A stretch of DNA of 64,000 nucleotides from Myotis daubentonii (GCF_963259705.1 NC_081846.1:90222641-90286640); one strand, 5' to 3'. Positions 35,779-49,319 are shown, counted from the first letter of the stretch. The notes: a model not told the origin generated them from the letters alone. A program made the numbers and translations.

Positions 35779-36356
35779 CTAGAGGCCCAATGCATAAAAT
35801 TCGTGCACAGGTGGGGGGACCTCAGCCCTGCCTGCACCCTCTCCAATCTGGAACCCCATGGGAGATATCCAACTGCAAGTTTAGGCTTATGGGATCGGGC
35901 CTAAACCAGGAGTTGGACATGCCTCTCACAATTCAGGACTGCTGGCTCCTCACTGCTTGCCTGCCTGCCTGCCTGATCACCCCTAACCCCTCTGCCTGCC
36001 TGCCTGATCTCCCCTAACCACCTCTGCCTGCCTGAACACCCCTAACCACTTCTGCCTGCCTGCCTGATTGCCCCTAACTGCCTCTGCCTCGGCCCCACAC
36101 CCAGGACCCAGGATTCACTCCTCTAACCAACTGCAGGCACCTGGGAGCCAGGTCGGCTTTGCCTGGGCCTCCTGCAGCTGCAGTAGACCGTGGGCGGGTG
36201 GCTTCTCCATCTCCCGGGCCACAGCCACAGGTGCTGGTGCCTGGGACCACGGGGTGGGCGGCTTCGCCCGGGCCTGGCTTTGTCAGGAATGACATCTGGA
36301 TGGTCATCCGGAAGATGTCCAGTCTAATTAGCATATTACCCTTTTATTAGTATATA
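35779..36356 (-). mobile_element. HeliBat-type Helitron in the L1 3' UTR (second of a pair)
   Basis: The 3' CTAG is at 35779-35782, followed by aggcccaatgcataaaattcgtgcac. The 5' end near 36356 reads ATACTAATAAAAGGGTAATA on the minus strand. A tandem tgcctgcctgat...ccctaac repeat of about 35 bp occupies 35950-36090. It is separated from the first Helitron by 11 bp and has the same orientation. Confidence 0.9.
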
Positions 36357-36649
36357 TATGCTACTTTACATTCCCATAAATATTTTGTATTTCCAATCTC
36401 TACTTATCAATCTATTCACATTTTTCACCCAGTCCACAACTCCCCTCCCATCTGGCAACCATCAGTCTGTTCTCTGTATCTATGGATCTATTTTCTGTTT
36501 TGTTTTTCATTTATATTAGTCTTTAGATTCCATATATAAGTGTAATCATATGGTATTTTTCTTTCTATGTCTGTCTGAATTATTTCACTTATATAATGCC
36601 CTCTAGATCCATTCATGCTGTCACAAAGGGTAGTATTGTGTTCTTTTTT

Positions 36650-36870
36650 AAAAATATATATTTTTATTGTTTCAGAGGGAAGGGAGAAGGGAAAGGGAGA
36701 GAGAGAAAGATAGAAACATCAATGATGAGAGAGAATAATTGATTGGCTACTTCCTGCATACCCCCCACTGCGGATCAAGCCCATAACTGGACATGTACCC
36801 TGACCTGGAATCAAACTATGACCTCCTGGTTTATTGGTTGATGCTCAACCACTGAGCACACCAGCCAGGC
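36650..36870 (-). mobile_element. Ves-type SINE in L1
   Basis: The tail is aaaaatatatatttttattg, and the reversed head reads caaccactgagcacaccagc. The target duplication agtattgtgttcttttt lies at 36632-36648 and 36871-36887. Confidence 0.9.
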
Positions 36871-37026
36871 AGTATTGTGTTCTTTTTAATGGTCAAGTAA
36901 CATTTCATTGTATATATGTACAACAGCTTTTTTATTCACTTGTCTATTCTCTTGGGCTTCTTCCATAGCTTGGCTACTGTGTAAATAACCCTGTAATGAA
37001 CATAGGGGTGCATATATTCTTTCAAG

Positions 37027-37460
37027 TTAGTGTTTTGGGTTCCTTTGGCTATGTACCAGAAATGGAATTGCTAGGTCATAAAGCATTTTAAAGTTTAATT
37101 TTTTGAGGAAACTCCATGCTGTTTTCCACAGTGGCTGCACCAATCTGCATTCCCACCAACATGAGGTTGACTTTTTCTCCACATCCTTGCCATACTTTTT
37201 GTTTGTTGATTTATTGATAATCATTCTGACAGATGTGATCTGCTATCAGTTTGTGGTTTTAATTTCGATTTCTTTGATGATTATTGACTTTGAACATCTT
37301 TTCATATTTCCATTTTTCATTTGTATGTCTTCTTTGTGGAAGTGTATATATAGGTCTTTTGCCCATTTTCTTATTGAATTTTTTGTGTTTCTGGTGTTAA
37401 GTTGTACAAGTTCTTTTTTTTTTTTTTCAAGGTGTGGACAGGGAGAGCACACAGTGGATC
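37027..37460 (-). pseudogene. L1 ORF2 C-terminal remnant
   Basis: Minus-strand peptides include CWWECRLVQPLWKTAWSF and [20 protein letters not shown], which are standard L1 ORF2 C-terminal motifs. Stops and a frameshift separate the two frames. Confidence 0.85.
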
Positions 37461-37469
37461 CTTTGGCTT

Positions 37470-37691
37470 GAGGCTTAATATATATTAATTGATTTCAGAG
37501 AGGAAGGGAGAAGGAGAGATAGAACCATCAATGAAATCAATGATGATAGAGAATCACTGATGGGCTTCCTTCTGTATTCCCCCTACTGGGGATTGAGCCC
37601 ACATCCAGGCATGTGCTTTGACCAGTAATTGAACCGTTATCTCCTGGTTCCTAGGTTGGTCAATGCTCAACTACTAAGCCATGCCAGCCGA
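37470..37691 (-). mobile_element. Ves-type SINE in L1
   Basis: The A/G-rich tail region attgatttcagagaggaagg is followed by ggattgagcccacatccagg and tactaagccatgccagccga, in reverse Ves order. Confidence 0.82.
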
Positions 37692-37698
37692 GTATGGA

Positions 37699-37894
37699 TT
37701 TTTAAAATTGATTTTAAAGACAGAGGAAAAGAAAAGGGAGAGGGAAAGAGAGAAACATGGATCAGTTGCATCCTGCATGTGCCCTGACTAGGGATTGAAC
37801 CCACAACCTACATGTGTGCCCTGACTGGGAATTGAAGCGTGACCCTTTGGTTCATAGGGCGATGCTCCAACCAACTGAGCCACCCCAGCCAGGC
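37699..37894 (-). mobile_element. Ves-type SINE in L1, adjacent to another
   Basis: The tail tttttaaaattgattttaaa is followed by acccacaacctacatgtgtg and gagccaccccagccaggc. It lies a few bases from the preceding SINE in the same orientation. Confidence 0.82.
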
Positions 37895-38532
37895 TTAGTT
37901 GTATGAGTACTTTATACATTTTGGGTATTAACCCCTTATCAAATGTATCATGGGAAAATGTTCTTCTATTTGGTGGGTTATCTTTTCATTTTATTGATGG
38001 TTTCCTTTGTTGTGCAAAAACCTTTTGGTTTTATGTAGTCTCATTTGTTTATTTTTTCTTCGTTTCCCTTGCTCAAAAGTTACATCAGAAAAAAATGTTA
38101 CTGAGAGAAACGTCTGAGATTTGTACTGCCTATGTTTTCTTCTGGTATTTTATGGTATCAAATTTTCTATTTAAGTCTTTAATCCATTTGAGTTTATTCT
38201 TGTATATGATTTAAGAAGGTGGTCTAATTTCTTTAGTTGTGTTTTTTTTTTCATGTATCTGTCCAATTTTTCCAATACTATTTAATGAATAGAATGTCTT
38301 TACCCCATTATGTTCTTGCTTCCTTTGTCAAATAGCAATTGACCATAGAGGCATGGATTTATTTATGGAGTCTCTATTTTTTTTCCATTGTCCTATATGT
38401 CTGTTTTTGTGCCAGTGCCATGCAATATTGATTATTATGGCCTTGTGATATAGTTTGATATCAGGTAGCATGATTCCTCCAACTATGTACTTCTTTTTCA
38501 AGATTGCTATGGCTATTCAGGGTTTTTTGTGG

Positions 38533-38534
<2 letters not shown>

Positions 38535-38578
<44 letters not shown>
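38535..38578. repeat. (TA)n microsatellite in L1
   Basis: About 21 TA units within the L1 ORF2 region. Confidence 0.95.
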
Positions 38579-38581
<3 letters not shown>

Positions 38582-38811
38582 AATTATTTGTTCTAAGTCT
38601 ATGAAATACACCATCGATATTTTGTTGGGAATTGCATCGAATCTGTAGATTACTTTGGGTAGTATGAATATTTTAACAATGCTAACTCTTTTTATTCATG
38701 AACATTGTATATGCTTCCATTATCTGTATCTTCTTCAACTTATTTCTTAAATGTCTTAAAATTTTCTGAGTAGAGATCTTTCTTATTATTGATTAAATTT
38801 ATTTCTAGGTG

Positions 38812-39545
38812 TTATTTTTTAATGCAACTATAAATGGGATAATTTTCTTTGTTTATTTCTGATAGTTCATAATTGATGTCCAAAAATGATTTCTGGAAAT
38901 TTATTTTGTATCCTGCTAATTTACTAAATTTATTTATCAGTTCCATATATATATTAATCTTCACATGAGGATATTTTTTCCATTGCTTTTCAGAGTGGAA
39001 GGGAGTCAGAGGGAGAGAGAGAAACATTAATGTGAGAGAGACACATTAATCAGTTGTCTTCCACATGTTCTCCGCTAGGGGGCAGGGAGTGAACCCGAAA
39101 CCCATGACCCTGACCAGGAAATGAACTCAGGACCCATCCATGCTCAGGATGACGCTATAACCACTGAGAAACACCAGCCAGGGCTCCATATTTTTAAAGT
39201 GAAATATTTAGTGTTTTCTTGTTATAGTACCCTGACATCTGCAAATAATGACAGTTTTTCTTCTTTCTTCCCAATTTGCATGCCTTTTATTTCTTCTTAT
39301 TGTATTGCTGTGACTAGGACTTCTAGAACTATGCTGACTAAGAGTGGGGAGGGTGACAACCCTGTCTTGTTCCCAATTTTAAGGGAAATGCTTTTGGAAA
39401 TTTGCCATTGAGTATAATGTTGACTGTGTGTTTGTCATATATGATTTTTATCATGTTGAGGTATGGTCCCTCTATTCCCAGTTTGCTGAGAGTTTTTATT
39501 ATAAATAAAAGAAGGCAAAATTTTATCAAATTCTTTTTCTGCATT
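38812..39545 (-). pseudogene. L1 ORF2 reverse-transcriptase remnant
   Basis: Minus-strand peptides include [32 protein letters not shown] (the GTRQGCPLSP region of L1 RT) and, after a nested SINE, INKFSKLAGYKINFQKS. Stops, frameshifts and the SINE at 38968-39186 break the gene. Confidence 0.85.
38968..39186 (-). mobile_element. Ves-type SINE in L1 ORF2
   Basis: Reverse order is ccattgcttttcagagtgga, gagagacacattaatcagtt, accctgaccaggaaatgaac and ctgagaaacaccagccaggg. Confidence 0.82.
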
Positions 39546-39957
39546 TATTCATATGATCAGGTGCTTTTTAGCTTTCATTTTATTTACTTGGTGTATCATG
39601 GTGTTAACTGATTTGCAGATATTTTAACAATGTTGCATTTCAGGCATAAATGCCGCTTGGTTATGCTGTATGGAATTTTTAATGAATTAGCTGGTTTGCT
39701 AATATTTTATTGAGGATTTTAGCATCTGTTTTTAACAAGGATAATGGCCTATAGTTTTCTTTCTTTGTAGTGTCATCTGGTTTTGGAATTAGCATGATGC
39801 TTGGAAGTCTTCCCTCCTCTTGAATAGTTTGGAATAGTTTGAGAAGAATAGGTATTAGCTCTTCTTTGAATGTTTGGTAAAATTTTCCTGTAAACCTATT
39901 TGTTCAGGACTTTTGTTTGTTATGTTTTTTTTACTACTGCTTCAATTTCATTAATTA

Positions 39958-40450
39958 CTAGGGGTCCAGTGCATGAATTTGTGCGGCTGCAGTGGGAACA
40001 GAGGTGGGTCTTGGACCCCTCTCCGCTGGCAGCCCCACTCCTGCCACCACTCATGCACTGATGGCGCTTGTCCCGCTCGCATCCGCTGATGGTGCAGAGC
40101 TACTGGGCCAGCGCCAGCAGTGGGTGTGAGCGGTGGCTGCTGCCCCCATCACCGCTCAGGAGCAGGGGGAGGTAGAAAAGCCCTCAGGGGCGACTGGGGC
40201 CTGCAGCTGCCGCTCACACCCACTGACAGTGCTGAGTGATTGGGACAGGAGCTTGGCAGTAGTGTGAGTAGGGCTGGCACCTGCAGCAGGTGGGAGCAAA
40301 GAATTTTCAGTAACCACCATGCTCTGCCACCTACTACTGATGTCCGCCATGTTCCACACGTGCCCACTGGTGGTCAGCACATGTCATAGCAACCAGTTGT
40401 TTGGCTGTTCTGCTGTTTAGTCTATTTGCATATTAGGATTATATATATAT

Positions 40451-40452
<2 letters not shown>
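39958..40452 (-). mobile_element. HeliBat-type Helitron in L1
   Basis: The 3' CTAG is at 39958-39961, followed by gggtccagtgcatgaatttgtgc. The 5' part has gcccactggtggtcagcaca (CTCF-like with one mismatch) and tatttgcatattagg, then merges into ata/gata repeats. The 5' terminus is therefore obscured by microsatellite growth. Confidence 0.85.
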
Positions 40453-40498
<46 letters not shown>

Positions 40499-40542
40499 GT
40501 AGATAGATAGATAGATAGATAGATAGATATAGATAGATAGAT

Positions 40543-40597
<55 letters not shown>
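40450..40597. repeat. (GATA)n microsatellite
   Basis: About 36 gata units with a few ggta or gatata interruptions. The run starts exactly where the Helitron 5' end (tatatagata) should be. Confidence 0.97.
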
Positions 40598-40599
<2 letters not shown>

Positions 40600-42199
40600 C
40601 AGTCTGTTCACATTTTCTGATTCTATTTGATTCAATTTTGGAAGATTGCATGTTTCTAGAAATTTATCCATCAGTCCCATTTCTTGGCATATAGCTGTTC
40701 ATAATATTTTCTTACAATTCTTTATTGCTATGTTGTCAGTTGTTACTTCTTTTTCATTTCTGATTTTATTTACTTGGCTCCACTGTCCTTTCATCTTTGA
40801 AATGTCTCACTAAAGGTTTCTCAATCTTGTTTATCTTTTCAAAGAACCAGTTCTTGGTTTTATTGATCTTTTGTATTGTTTTTTAGACTCTTTTTTGCTT
40901 ATTTCTGTTCTGATCTTTATTATTTTCTTTCTTGTGCTCTCTTGGGGCTTTGTTGTTGTTTCATTAGTTTTATTAAGTATAAAGTTGAACACCTTGCTTG
41001 AGATTTTTCTTATTTCTTGATGTAGGCCTGAAATGCTGTAAATTTTCCTCTAGGACTGCTGTTGCCATTGTGTTTTCATTTGTTTCCAGGTATCTTTTCA
41101 TTTCTTCCTTGATTTCACTGTTAACCTATCCATTGTTTACTAACATGCTATTCAGCCTCCTTGTCTTTGTGGGTTTTTAGGTGTTTGTTTTGTTTTTTTC
41201 TTCTGATAAATTTCTAGTTTCAAACCATTATGGTTAGAGAAGATGCTTAACATGATTTCAATCTTCTTAATTTATTGAGATTTGTTTTTATATCCTAACA
41301 TGTGGCCTATCTTAGAAAATGTTCCATGTGCAGTTGAAAAGAATGTATATTCTTCTATTTGGGGGTAAAATGCTCTGAATAAATAAATAAAAATAATCTA
41401 ATCTTGTGTGTCATTTAAGGTCATTATTTTCTTGTTGAATTTTCTGTTTGTAAGAGCTATTTATTGATGTCAGTGGAGTGTTAAAATCCCTGCTATCATT
41501 GTATTACTGTTGATATCTCTCTTTATGTCCATCAAGATTCGCTTTATATATTTAGGTGCTCCTATGTTGGGCATATATATATATGTATATATATATTTAC
41601 AAGGGGTATATCCTCTTGTTGGATTTCTCTCTTTATCATTTACGTAGTTTCTTCTTTGTCTCTTACTATAGCCTTTGTTTTAAAGTCTATTTTGTATGCT
41701 ATAAGTATTACTATCCCAGCTTTATATTTTCATTTGCATGAAATATATATTTATATATATTTAATTTTAGTCTGTGTGTGTCTTTCATCCTGAGTTGGGT
41801 CTCTTGCAGATAATATTATATATGGCTCTTGTTTTCTTATTCATTTAGTTACTCTATGTCTTTTGATTGGAGCATTTAAACTGATTGCATTTAAAGTGAT
41901 TATTGGTAGGTACATATTTATCGCCATTTCATTCTTTATAACTATATTCTTCTTCTTATATTCATTTTTCTTAAAGAAGATTCTTTAACATTTCTTGTAA
42001 TATTGCTTTGGTGGTAACAAACTCTTTTTGCTTTTTCTTGTCTGGGAAGCTCTTTAATTCTCCTTCCATCTTAATGATAGCCTTGCTGGGTAAAGTAATC
42101 TTGGTTGTAGGTCCTTGCTTTTCATCACTTTTAGTATTTCATACCTCTCCTTACTGGCCTGCTGAAAAATATCTCTGTTAAGAAATCAGCTGACAGTCT

Positions 42200-42420
42200 T
42201 ATGGGAGCTCCCTTGTAGCTAACTAAGTGTCTTTTCTTACTACTTTTAAGATTCACCTTTTGTCTTTAAACTTGGCATTTTAATTACAATGTGTCTTGAT
42301 GTGACACCCTTTGGGTCCATCTTGTTGGAACTCTGCACTTCATGGACTTGTCTGTCTTTTTCTTTCACCAGGTTAGGGAAGTTTTCAGCCATTGTTTTTT
42401 TAAATAGTTTCTCAATCCTC
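42200..42420 (-). pseudogene. L1 ORF1 remnant
   Basis: The minus strand encodes MAENFPNLVKEKDRQVHEVQ-like text at about 42315-42392. It is followed by a segment corresponding to the RNA-binding part (GAPIRLSADFL-like) near 42200. It is in pieces. Confidence 0.7.
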
Positions 42421-44614
42421 TGCTCTCCCTTCTCCTTCTGGCACCTCTATGATGAGGATGCTATTGCAATCCATATTCTTTGAAAGGTCATTTCAACTAT
42501 CTTCAGTTTTTGTATTCTTTTTTTATTTTTTTATTTTTTTTACTCTGATGGGTATTTTATACTACCTTGTCTTCCAAGTCACTGATTTAATACTCTGATT
42601 TATCTAATCTAAAATTTATTTCTTCTAGTGTATTGTTCATTTTATTGTTTACAGTAACATTGTGTACTTAGTTTCTGACTGGTACTTTGATGGTTCCTAT
42701 ATTGTTTTTCACACTGTTAACTTTCTTACTAAGTTCCTTGAGCATTCTCATAACCATTTTTTGAACTTTATATCTGGTAAATTGCTTGCCTCCATTTCAT
42801 TTATCTCCTTTTTTTCTGGAGAATTATCCTTTTCTTTCATTTGGGAACTGTTTCTTTGTCTCTCCATTTGGCTGCCTCTTTGTGTCCATTTCTGTTAATA
42901 AGTAAATTTTCTGTATCCCAGTTTTATTATAGTGGCTTATGTAGTAGGTGTGTTTTTGGATCCAGTAGCGTAATCTTTTGAATCACCTGTGCTGGGTGCT
43001 CTAGGAATGTCCCTTGTGTGGGTTCTATGAATCCTCCAGTTGTAATTGAATCTTGATTGCTAGTAGACAATTCATGTGTGAAGTCAATCCTCATGCTGGC
43101 TGACTCTGAGGATTAACTATGACCACAGTGTACAACCTGTTGTTCAGGTGCTGACCACACAAAACAAAATTCACCTCAGCAGGATCTGGTGCCTCCTGAG
43201 ATGTCCCTTTGGATGTGACTTTTGTGTAGCTAATTGGATCTTGCTCATATGTCATCTGACACTTGCCACTAAGTGTTTTGATTTTGAGGCTTCTTGGGAG
43301 GGACAGTGCTGCAGGTCAATGTCAGATGCTCTTATGACTGACTCTGGCCTACCTGTTTAGAACTACCAAGCAACCCGCAGTTTATGGTTGCCTCTGTTGG
43401 GCCTGGATGTGCGTGGAAAGAACCAAATTGTGCACCAAGGCCAGCTTTTTCCAGGACCAGCCTACGGTCAGGTCATCAAATGGCACAAGTCACCCCAAGA
43501 TCCTCCTCCACCTGCCTCTGCTTGCTGGATGCCTGTTAGGCTGAGTCACTGAAAAGCCTCTGATGGTACTCAAGTTGCAAGAAGTTGATTGTCAGTGAGT
43601 TGCCAGATAGGATGTGTTGTTCACCAGATAAATACAGATTCAAACTCAGTACCAGTGCCGGGTCTGAGACTCGTCAGCAAATATCCAAGGGTAGCTGCCA
43701 CCTGTCAAGTATCTAAAGGTGTGGCAGGGTCTCAAAGAGGCATCCGTGTGAGACCAGTAGTGTTTATGAGGTCCAAATAGACCAAGATTTGGCCACGTGA
43801 AGTAAGGACTCCGCACCGGTCATATGTGTGAGGGAAATACAGCCCCCATCTAGAGCCACAGAGCTCAGTTACCGACACTGAGTCCTCCCAGTCTTCTACA
43901 CCCAGAGTCCATGTAGCTGACTCCTCCGTAAGTTACGAGCTTCGAAAGCTGGAGTGAAAGGGAGTCTTGAGGGTGGGGCTATTGCATTCCCCCAGTCTGA
44001 TGCCATATGTAATGGAGTGCTTCACTCAACAAAGATGGCATCTGCAGTTTCGGTGAAGGACTCAGCACAGGGATCCTGGTAGTTGTCCATTTAGCACTCT
44101 CCCCAGAGCCACAAATGCCAATCTCTTCTCACATGACTCCAGTCTGCTCTTTCCTCCTTCCACTGGAGCCCAGGGTGAGCGACTGCAAAGGATATTGTGT
44201 ATGTTGTCCCTTTAAAAGGGCACCTGGGTCTCTAGAAGACTCCTAACTTTTTATGTGACAGAAACCCCACTGATTTTACAGCCAGGTGTTATGTAAGGGC
44301 CTTTTCCTGGCTTTGGTGCTCTTGGGAGCCTGGTGTGGAGTTGAGACCTCACACTGCTCAGGGAGCACCTTTGCAGCTGAGATATCCCTCCCAATTTTCA
44401 GCTGCAGCCTTTGATAGCAGGGCCAGCCCTTGTCATGCTACCTTTAATGTGATTTCTTCTGTAGATCCTTGATTATAAGACTTCTCTTCAGCTACTCTTT
44501 AGTTGCTTATTTAGGTTGATTATTTTATATTTTAGTTGTAATTCCAGTATGGCCCTGGAAAAGGTGAGTGTAGCTTTCACCTATTCCACCACCATCTTGG
44601 ATCTCTCTCTAGAT

Positions 44615-44835
44615 CAGCGGTTCTCAACCCGTGGGTTGCGACCCCTTTGGGGATCGAACTACTCTTTCACAGGGGTTGCCTAAGACCATCGGAAAACACA
44701 TATAATTACATATTGTTTTTGTGATTAATCACTATGCTTTAATTATGTTCAATTTGTAACAATGAAATTGGGGATCACCACAACATGAGGAAGTGTATTA
44801 AAGGGTCGAGGCATTAGGAAGGTTGAGAACCACTG
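44615..44835 (+). mobile_element. SPIN-like hAT element, internally deleted
   Basis: It starts cagcggttctcaacccgtgg and ends gaaggttgagaaccactg. A perfect 8-bp target duplication ctctagat lies at 44607-44614 and 44836-44843. Compared with 4342-4660 about 100 bp are missing from the middle. It sits just outside the 5' end of the L1. Confidence 0.85.
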
Positions 44836-45363
44836 CTCTAGATATTGCGCTTGAAAAATTATTTTTTTATTATTTATTCAACAAATATTTTATCAATAAA
44901 ATAAGCTTAAACATTCTGCAAAGACAGATAGTTGACCAAATTTTTCGTCATTTTATTTAAAAAATACTTACGTATTTACAATGAAAAATGAGATTTTACA
45001 TTTTGTAGCATTACCTTGAATTCATCTAGGTAATTTACATCATGACTGCCATTCCTTGTCTAAGGTGTGTATCCATCATGCTTTGCTTTTGTCACTGCAA
45101 TTAATTAATAAAATAAAGAGGAGATGCTGTAAAGCATCAGGACTAGAGTTTTGACTCTGCTGTTCTATCTTCAGTCCTTGATGAACTAAATATGAGTATC
45201 TGTGGAGCACTTTTAAAGACTCAAACCCCAATTATGTCACCTGTAAAATAGTGATATTTTATTAAATACAAGATACTGATTTTACTAACTTACCTCTACT
45301 ATTCCTATTGAAAAAATTACTTAGAATTGCTTAAGGTTCCTCCAGGGCTAGATTATATGAGTC

Positions 45364-45571
45364 TTTTTTTAAAAAATATGTTTTTATTGATTTCAGAGAG
45401 GAGGAGAGAGGAAGAGAAAAAAACATCAATGATGAGAGGGAATCATTGATCTGCACACCCCACACTGGGGATTGAGCCCACAACCCAAGTATGTACCCTG
45501 ACTGGGAATCAAACTGTGACCTTCTATTTCATAGGTTGATGCTCAACCACTGAGCCATGCTGGCTGGGCTA
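45364..45571 (-). mobile_element. Ves-type SINE
   Basis: Reverse order is aaaaaatatgtttttattga, aacatcaatgatgagaggga, attgagcccacaacccaagt and ccactgagccatgctggctg. Confidence 0.85.
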
Positions 45572-45931
45572 TGTGTCTTTAATTATATTTATGGACTGAA
45601 TAATTGGAACTGGAAAGTTCAGTGCACCCTTCATGACTCAGGTGACCCAACATAAGTGAGAGTCAACCTTTCCCAGTGCTCAGGTGACTTGGCCATGGCG
45701 AGTCTATTTGCCCTATTACTATCCATTTAGTACAATTTCACTGTCAGGGCCTATACACAGTGATAATGACTCTATGCAATTATGTTGAGGAGATATGCAG
45801 AGTCTCTTAAAAGAGAAAAAAAAAAACAAGGAAGACTAAATGATGGATTGAGGATTCTGTAAGGTTAAGGGATAATATGACTTGGCCATAGGCTGTAGTT
45901 ACTACTACATGGTACATTGAAAAACAAACAT

Positions 45932-46462
<531 letters not shown>

Positions 46463-46924
46463 TTAGATTTTTTAAGTTTAATATTTGCATTTGTAACAGT
46501 CAACTATTGTTCTGTTATGATGCTGTGGTGGAATTTTTCATTAAAGTTTCCACAGAGAATTAGAAATTTAGGGGAAATGCATGCCTTTTCAGGCTAGGAG
46601 AAACACTCCTTCCATCCTCCCACTCCCATGCACACACACCCAGAAATTGTTTTTAAAATACTATAGTTCATGTGGAACCCTGTACTTTACATATGTAAGG
46701 TAGAACCTTCAAGATAAAAACTTGTCATGCTCCTTGCAAGTGAAATAAAATGTGTTGGTAGTCTACTGCAGACATTTCTCTGAAGTGGAACACACAGAGG
46801 GAAATTGTGCCTCTGGCAAAGTTAGAAGCGAGCTGTTAGGCTTGTGAAATTAGAAACTGCAAAAGCATTACAGTGCTTATCGGTGCAGTGCGATGGACTA
46901 GAAAGAGGGTGGACTTTAGGAGAA

Positions 46925-47065
46925 GACAGATACGGAGTCCAACTCCATGTTACTAGGTGATCCACCATGACTCACGTGAACCCCAGCTACTTGGTCTGTA
47001 AAATAAGAATAAGTCTATTTCATGTGTACATAGTAAAGCTTAGTTAAGATATAGTACCTCTTAAT
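46925..47065 (+). mobile_element. MIR SINE
   Basis: The order gtgaaccccagctacttggt, ctgtaaaataagaataagtc and agtaaagcttagttaagat follows MIR. Confidence 0.5.
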
Positions 47066-48612
47066 CCCTGCTCTTTGTTACCCCTTCTCTTGAGCCCTCA
47101 CAATGGTATATACATATTGATCTCAGAGATTACACTCAAATTGTTATTTAGATGACAAATTTCTTCTTCTGGAATACAGAAAAAGATTGCAATCCAACTT
47201 TCAGCTGAGGGCATATCTCGAATGTTTCAGAGACAACCACAGTGGTCATTGTAAATTACTTATCAACTGAGTAAATTCAAATATATGTAATGTTTTGTTA
47301 CTATTTGAAATCCAGGATTCTATTAGCCTAAACCTCTAATATCAGAAATATGTCATTTGAGAAACAAAAAGTCAAAAAATTAAAGCTTAATTCCATCACC
47401 AGATATTTATTTTGTGTTGAGAATTCTGGAAGGTCCCAGAGAAGACATATGTCTGGCATTAAAGAACCTAAATTCTATTCGAAATGCAATGCTTTGGGCT
47501 CAAATCCATGCACAGAGGTAGTTGGAGGGCACTCAGGTCTTCCAGGTCTACACAGAGTGCTGCTGGAGAGGAGAAGGTGTGTTGGAGGACAAAGCCTGGC
47601 TGCCATTTATTTTCTGTGCAAGTCATCTCTACTTCTGAGCCTCATTTATTTCTAGTCCCTCATATTGAAACCTCATTAAATCTTGGTCTAACAAATGACC
47701 AGATAAAAATATATTCCCACTAAGGTGGGTACAGATATGAATTCCAAATGTGGGAATATACATGTTCAACAAGAAACAAAGCTGGGTATGTTAAAGAAAT
47801 GAATATGTAATGTAAAATTTTCTGGCATCAGTTAGCCTGGCAGGGTGGACAAGCAAATAATTGGAAATGGGGATGGTGGTGATATAAGGTAGAAGCAGGG
47901 AGAATTCTTCCCTGAACCACACGAGGTGATCAGACATGAAAATATATGTATGTCAGTAACTATCTGCACCTAAAGACAGAATATTCCTAAAGGATTTATC
48001 TAGTCTCTTATCCTGAAGGAATGATAAAACCCCATTGTATTTTCAGTTCTGGTAAGTGATACCCACGTTGGCCAGGAGGTCAAACCCAAATTGCATTCTC
48101 CTGTCTGTCTCAATTTTAGTGAGTAAATCTCCTTTAACCACAAGATAAATCAATTGTAAATACAGCAGATCATAGAGGAAAGAATATTCATTCTTTCTTT
48201 CCTGGAGATTGTGTAAAATAAAGAGGACAGGACTTTGGTAGTCCAATGTTTTGTTCTATTTTCCCTCATTTTGTAGTCACTCTCTGTGATGGATTTAAAT
48301 AATTCTTAATATGTCTTGTTAGTGGTATTTTTCTTTAGTGGAGGTGGAGAATGCAGGATCTATTGCCCACCCCATTTTTTTTTTGCGTGTGACTAGGTCG
48401 ACAAGTTTATAAATGGAAAAGGTAGCTGTGGGGTTTTTCTGGCAGACAAGCACCCCTTGAAGCTGAGACATAGAGAGCATGGTGAGAATGAGCCTAGACA
48501 AGGGGATTAGCTCAATCCCACATGCTGACAAAACACAATGACACAAAGGACTATGAACTAAATGGCAAATGAACTAAATTTCAGTTTTTACCTGACTGAT
48601 TTTTATTCTCTA

Positions 48613-48985
48613 CTAGAGGCCCTGTGCATGAAATTCGTGCACAGGAGGCGGGGGTCCCACAGCCTGGCCTGCACTCTTTTTAATCTGGGATCCCTCAGGA
48701 CTGCTGGCTCCTAACCACTCACTTGCCTGCCAGCCTGATCCCTCTAACTGCTCTCCCCTGCTGGCCTGATCCCCCTAACTGCTCTCCCCTGATGGCCTGA
48801 TCCCCCTAACTGCTCTCCCCTGATGGTCTGGTCTGATCCTCTTAACTGCTTTCCCCTGCCTGCCTGATTGCCTCTAACCGCCTCTGCCTCAGCTCTGCCA
48901 CCATGGCTTTGTCTGGAAGGACATCTGGAAGGTCGTCTGGAAGATGTTCAGTCTAATTAGCATATTACCTTTTTATTAGTATAGA
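48613..48985 (-). mobile_element. HeliBat-type Helitron, complete
   Basis: The 3' CTAG is at 48613-48616, followed by aggccctgtgcatgaaattcgtgcac. The minus-strand 5' end at 48985 is TCTATACTAATAAAAAGG, preceded by A. A 31-32 bp tandem unit (ctgatccccctaactgctct, then cccctg) repeats about three times at 48735-48830. Confidence 0.92.
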
Positions 48986-49319
48986 TGCCACCTTGCCTAA
49001 AAATGCAGGTTGTTAGCAGGTTTTCCTATCATGGAAGGGGAGCCCGCAGTAGCATCCTGGGTCCTGACCAGGGCTTATGCACTCATGTTTTATCTCAGCA
49101 GATGAGATTCCTAGAAGACTCTTGGATATACCTTGAACATTTCTATCGATTTTGCCAAATCATACTCCAAAAATGTTGAACCACTTTAAACTCCCACCAG
49201 CAACCATGCAGGTGCCCTCTGTCCTACTTTGATGCCGGTACCATTGATTTCCCCCTAGAAGCTTCCCTCCCCTCAGCCGGGACTGCTTGGCACTTTAGCC
49301 AACCTCACTGTTCAGCCCA

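Larger units (their letters stand above)
35138..44605 (-). mobile_element. Old near-full-length L1, antisense, with many nested insertions
   Basis: On the minus strand the order is 5' UTR (44605 to about 42900), ORF1 region, ORF2, then the 3' UTR ending about 35138. The 3' UTR shows the usual ccatacatagttattaaaat and attgactata. ORF1 is recognisable at 42200-42420 (MAENFPNL-like) and ORF2 by the peptides listed separately. Two Helitrons sit in the 3' UTR, one Helitron plus (GATA)n sits in ORF2, and four Ves SINEs and a (TA)n run are nested. Without these insertions about 7 kb of L1 remains. All frames are broken, so it cannot move. Confidence 0.85.

Noticed and set aside
40439..40680. Ile-Tyr-Leu-Ser repeat protein on the minus strand
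   Set aside because: It is a translation of the (GATA)n microsatellite.
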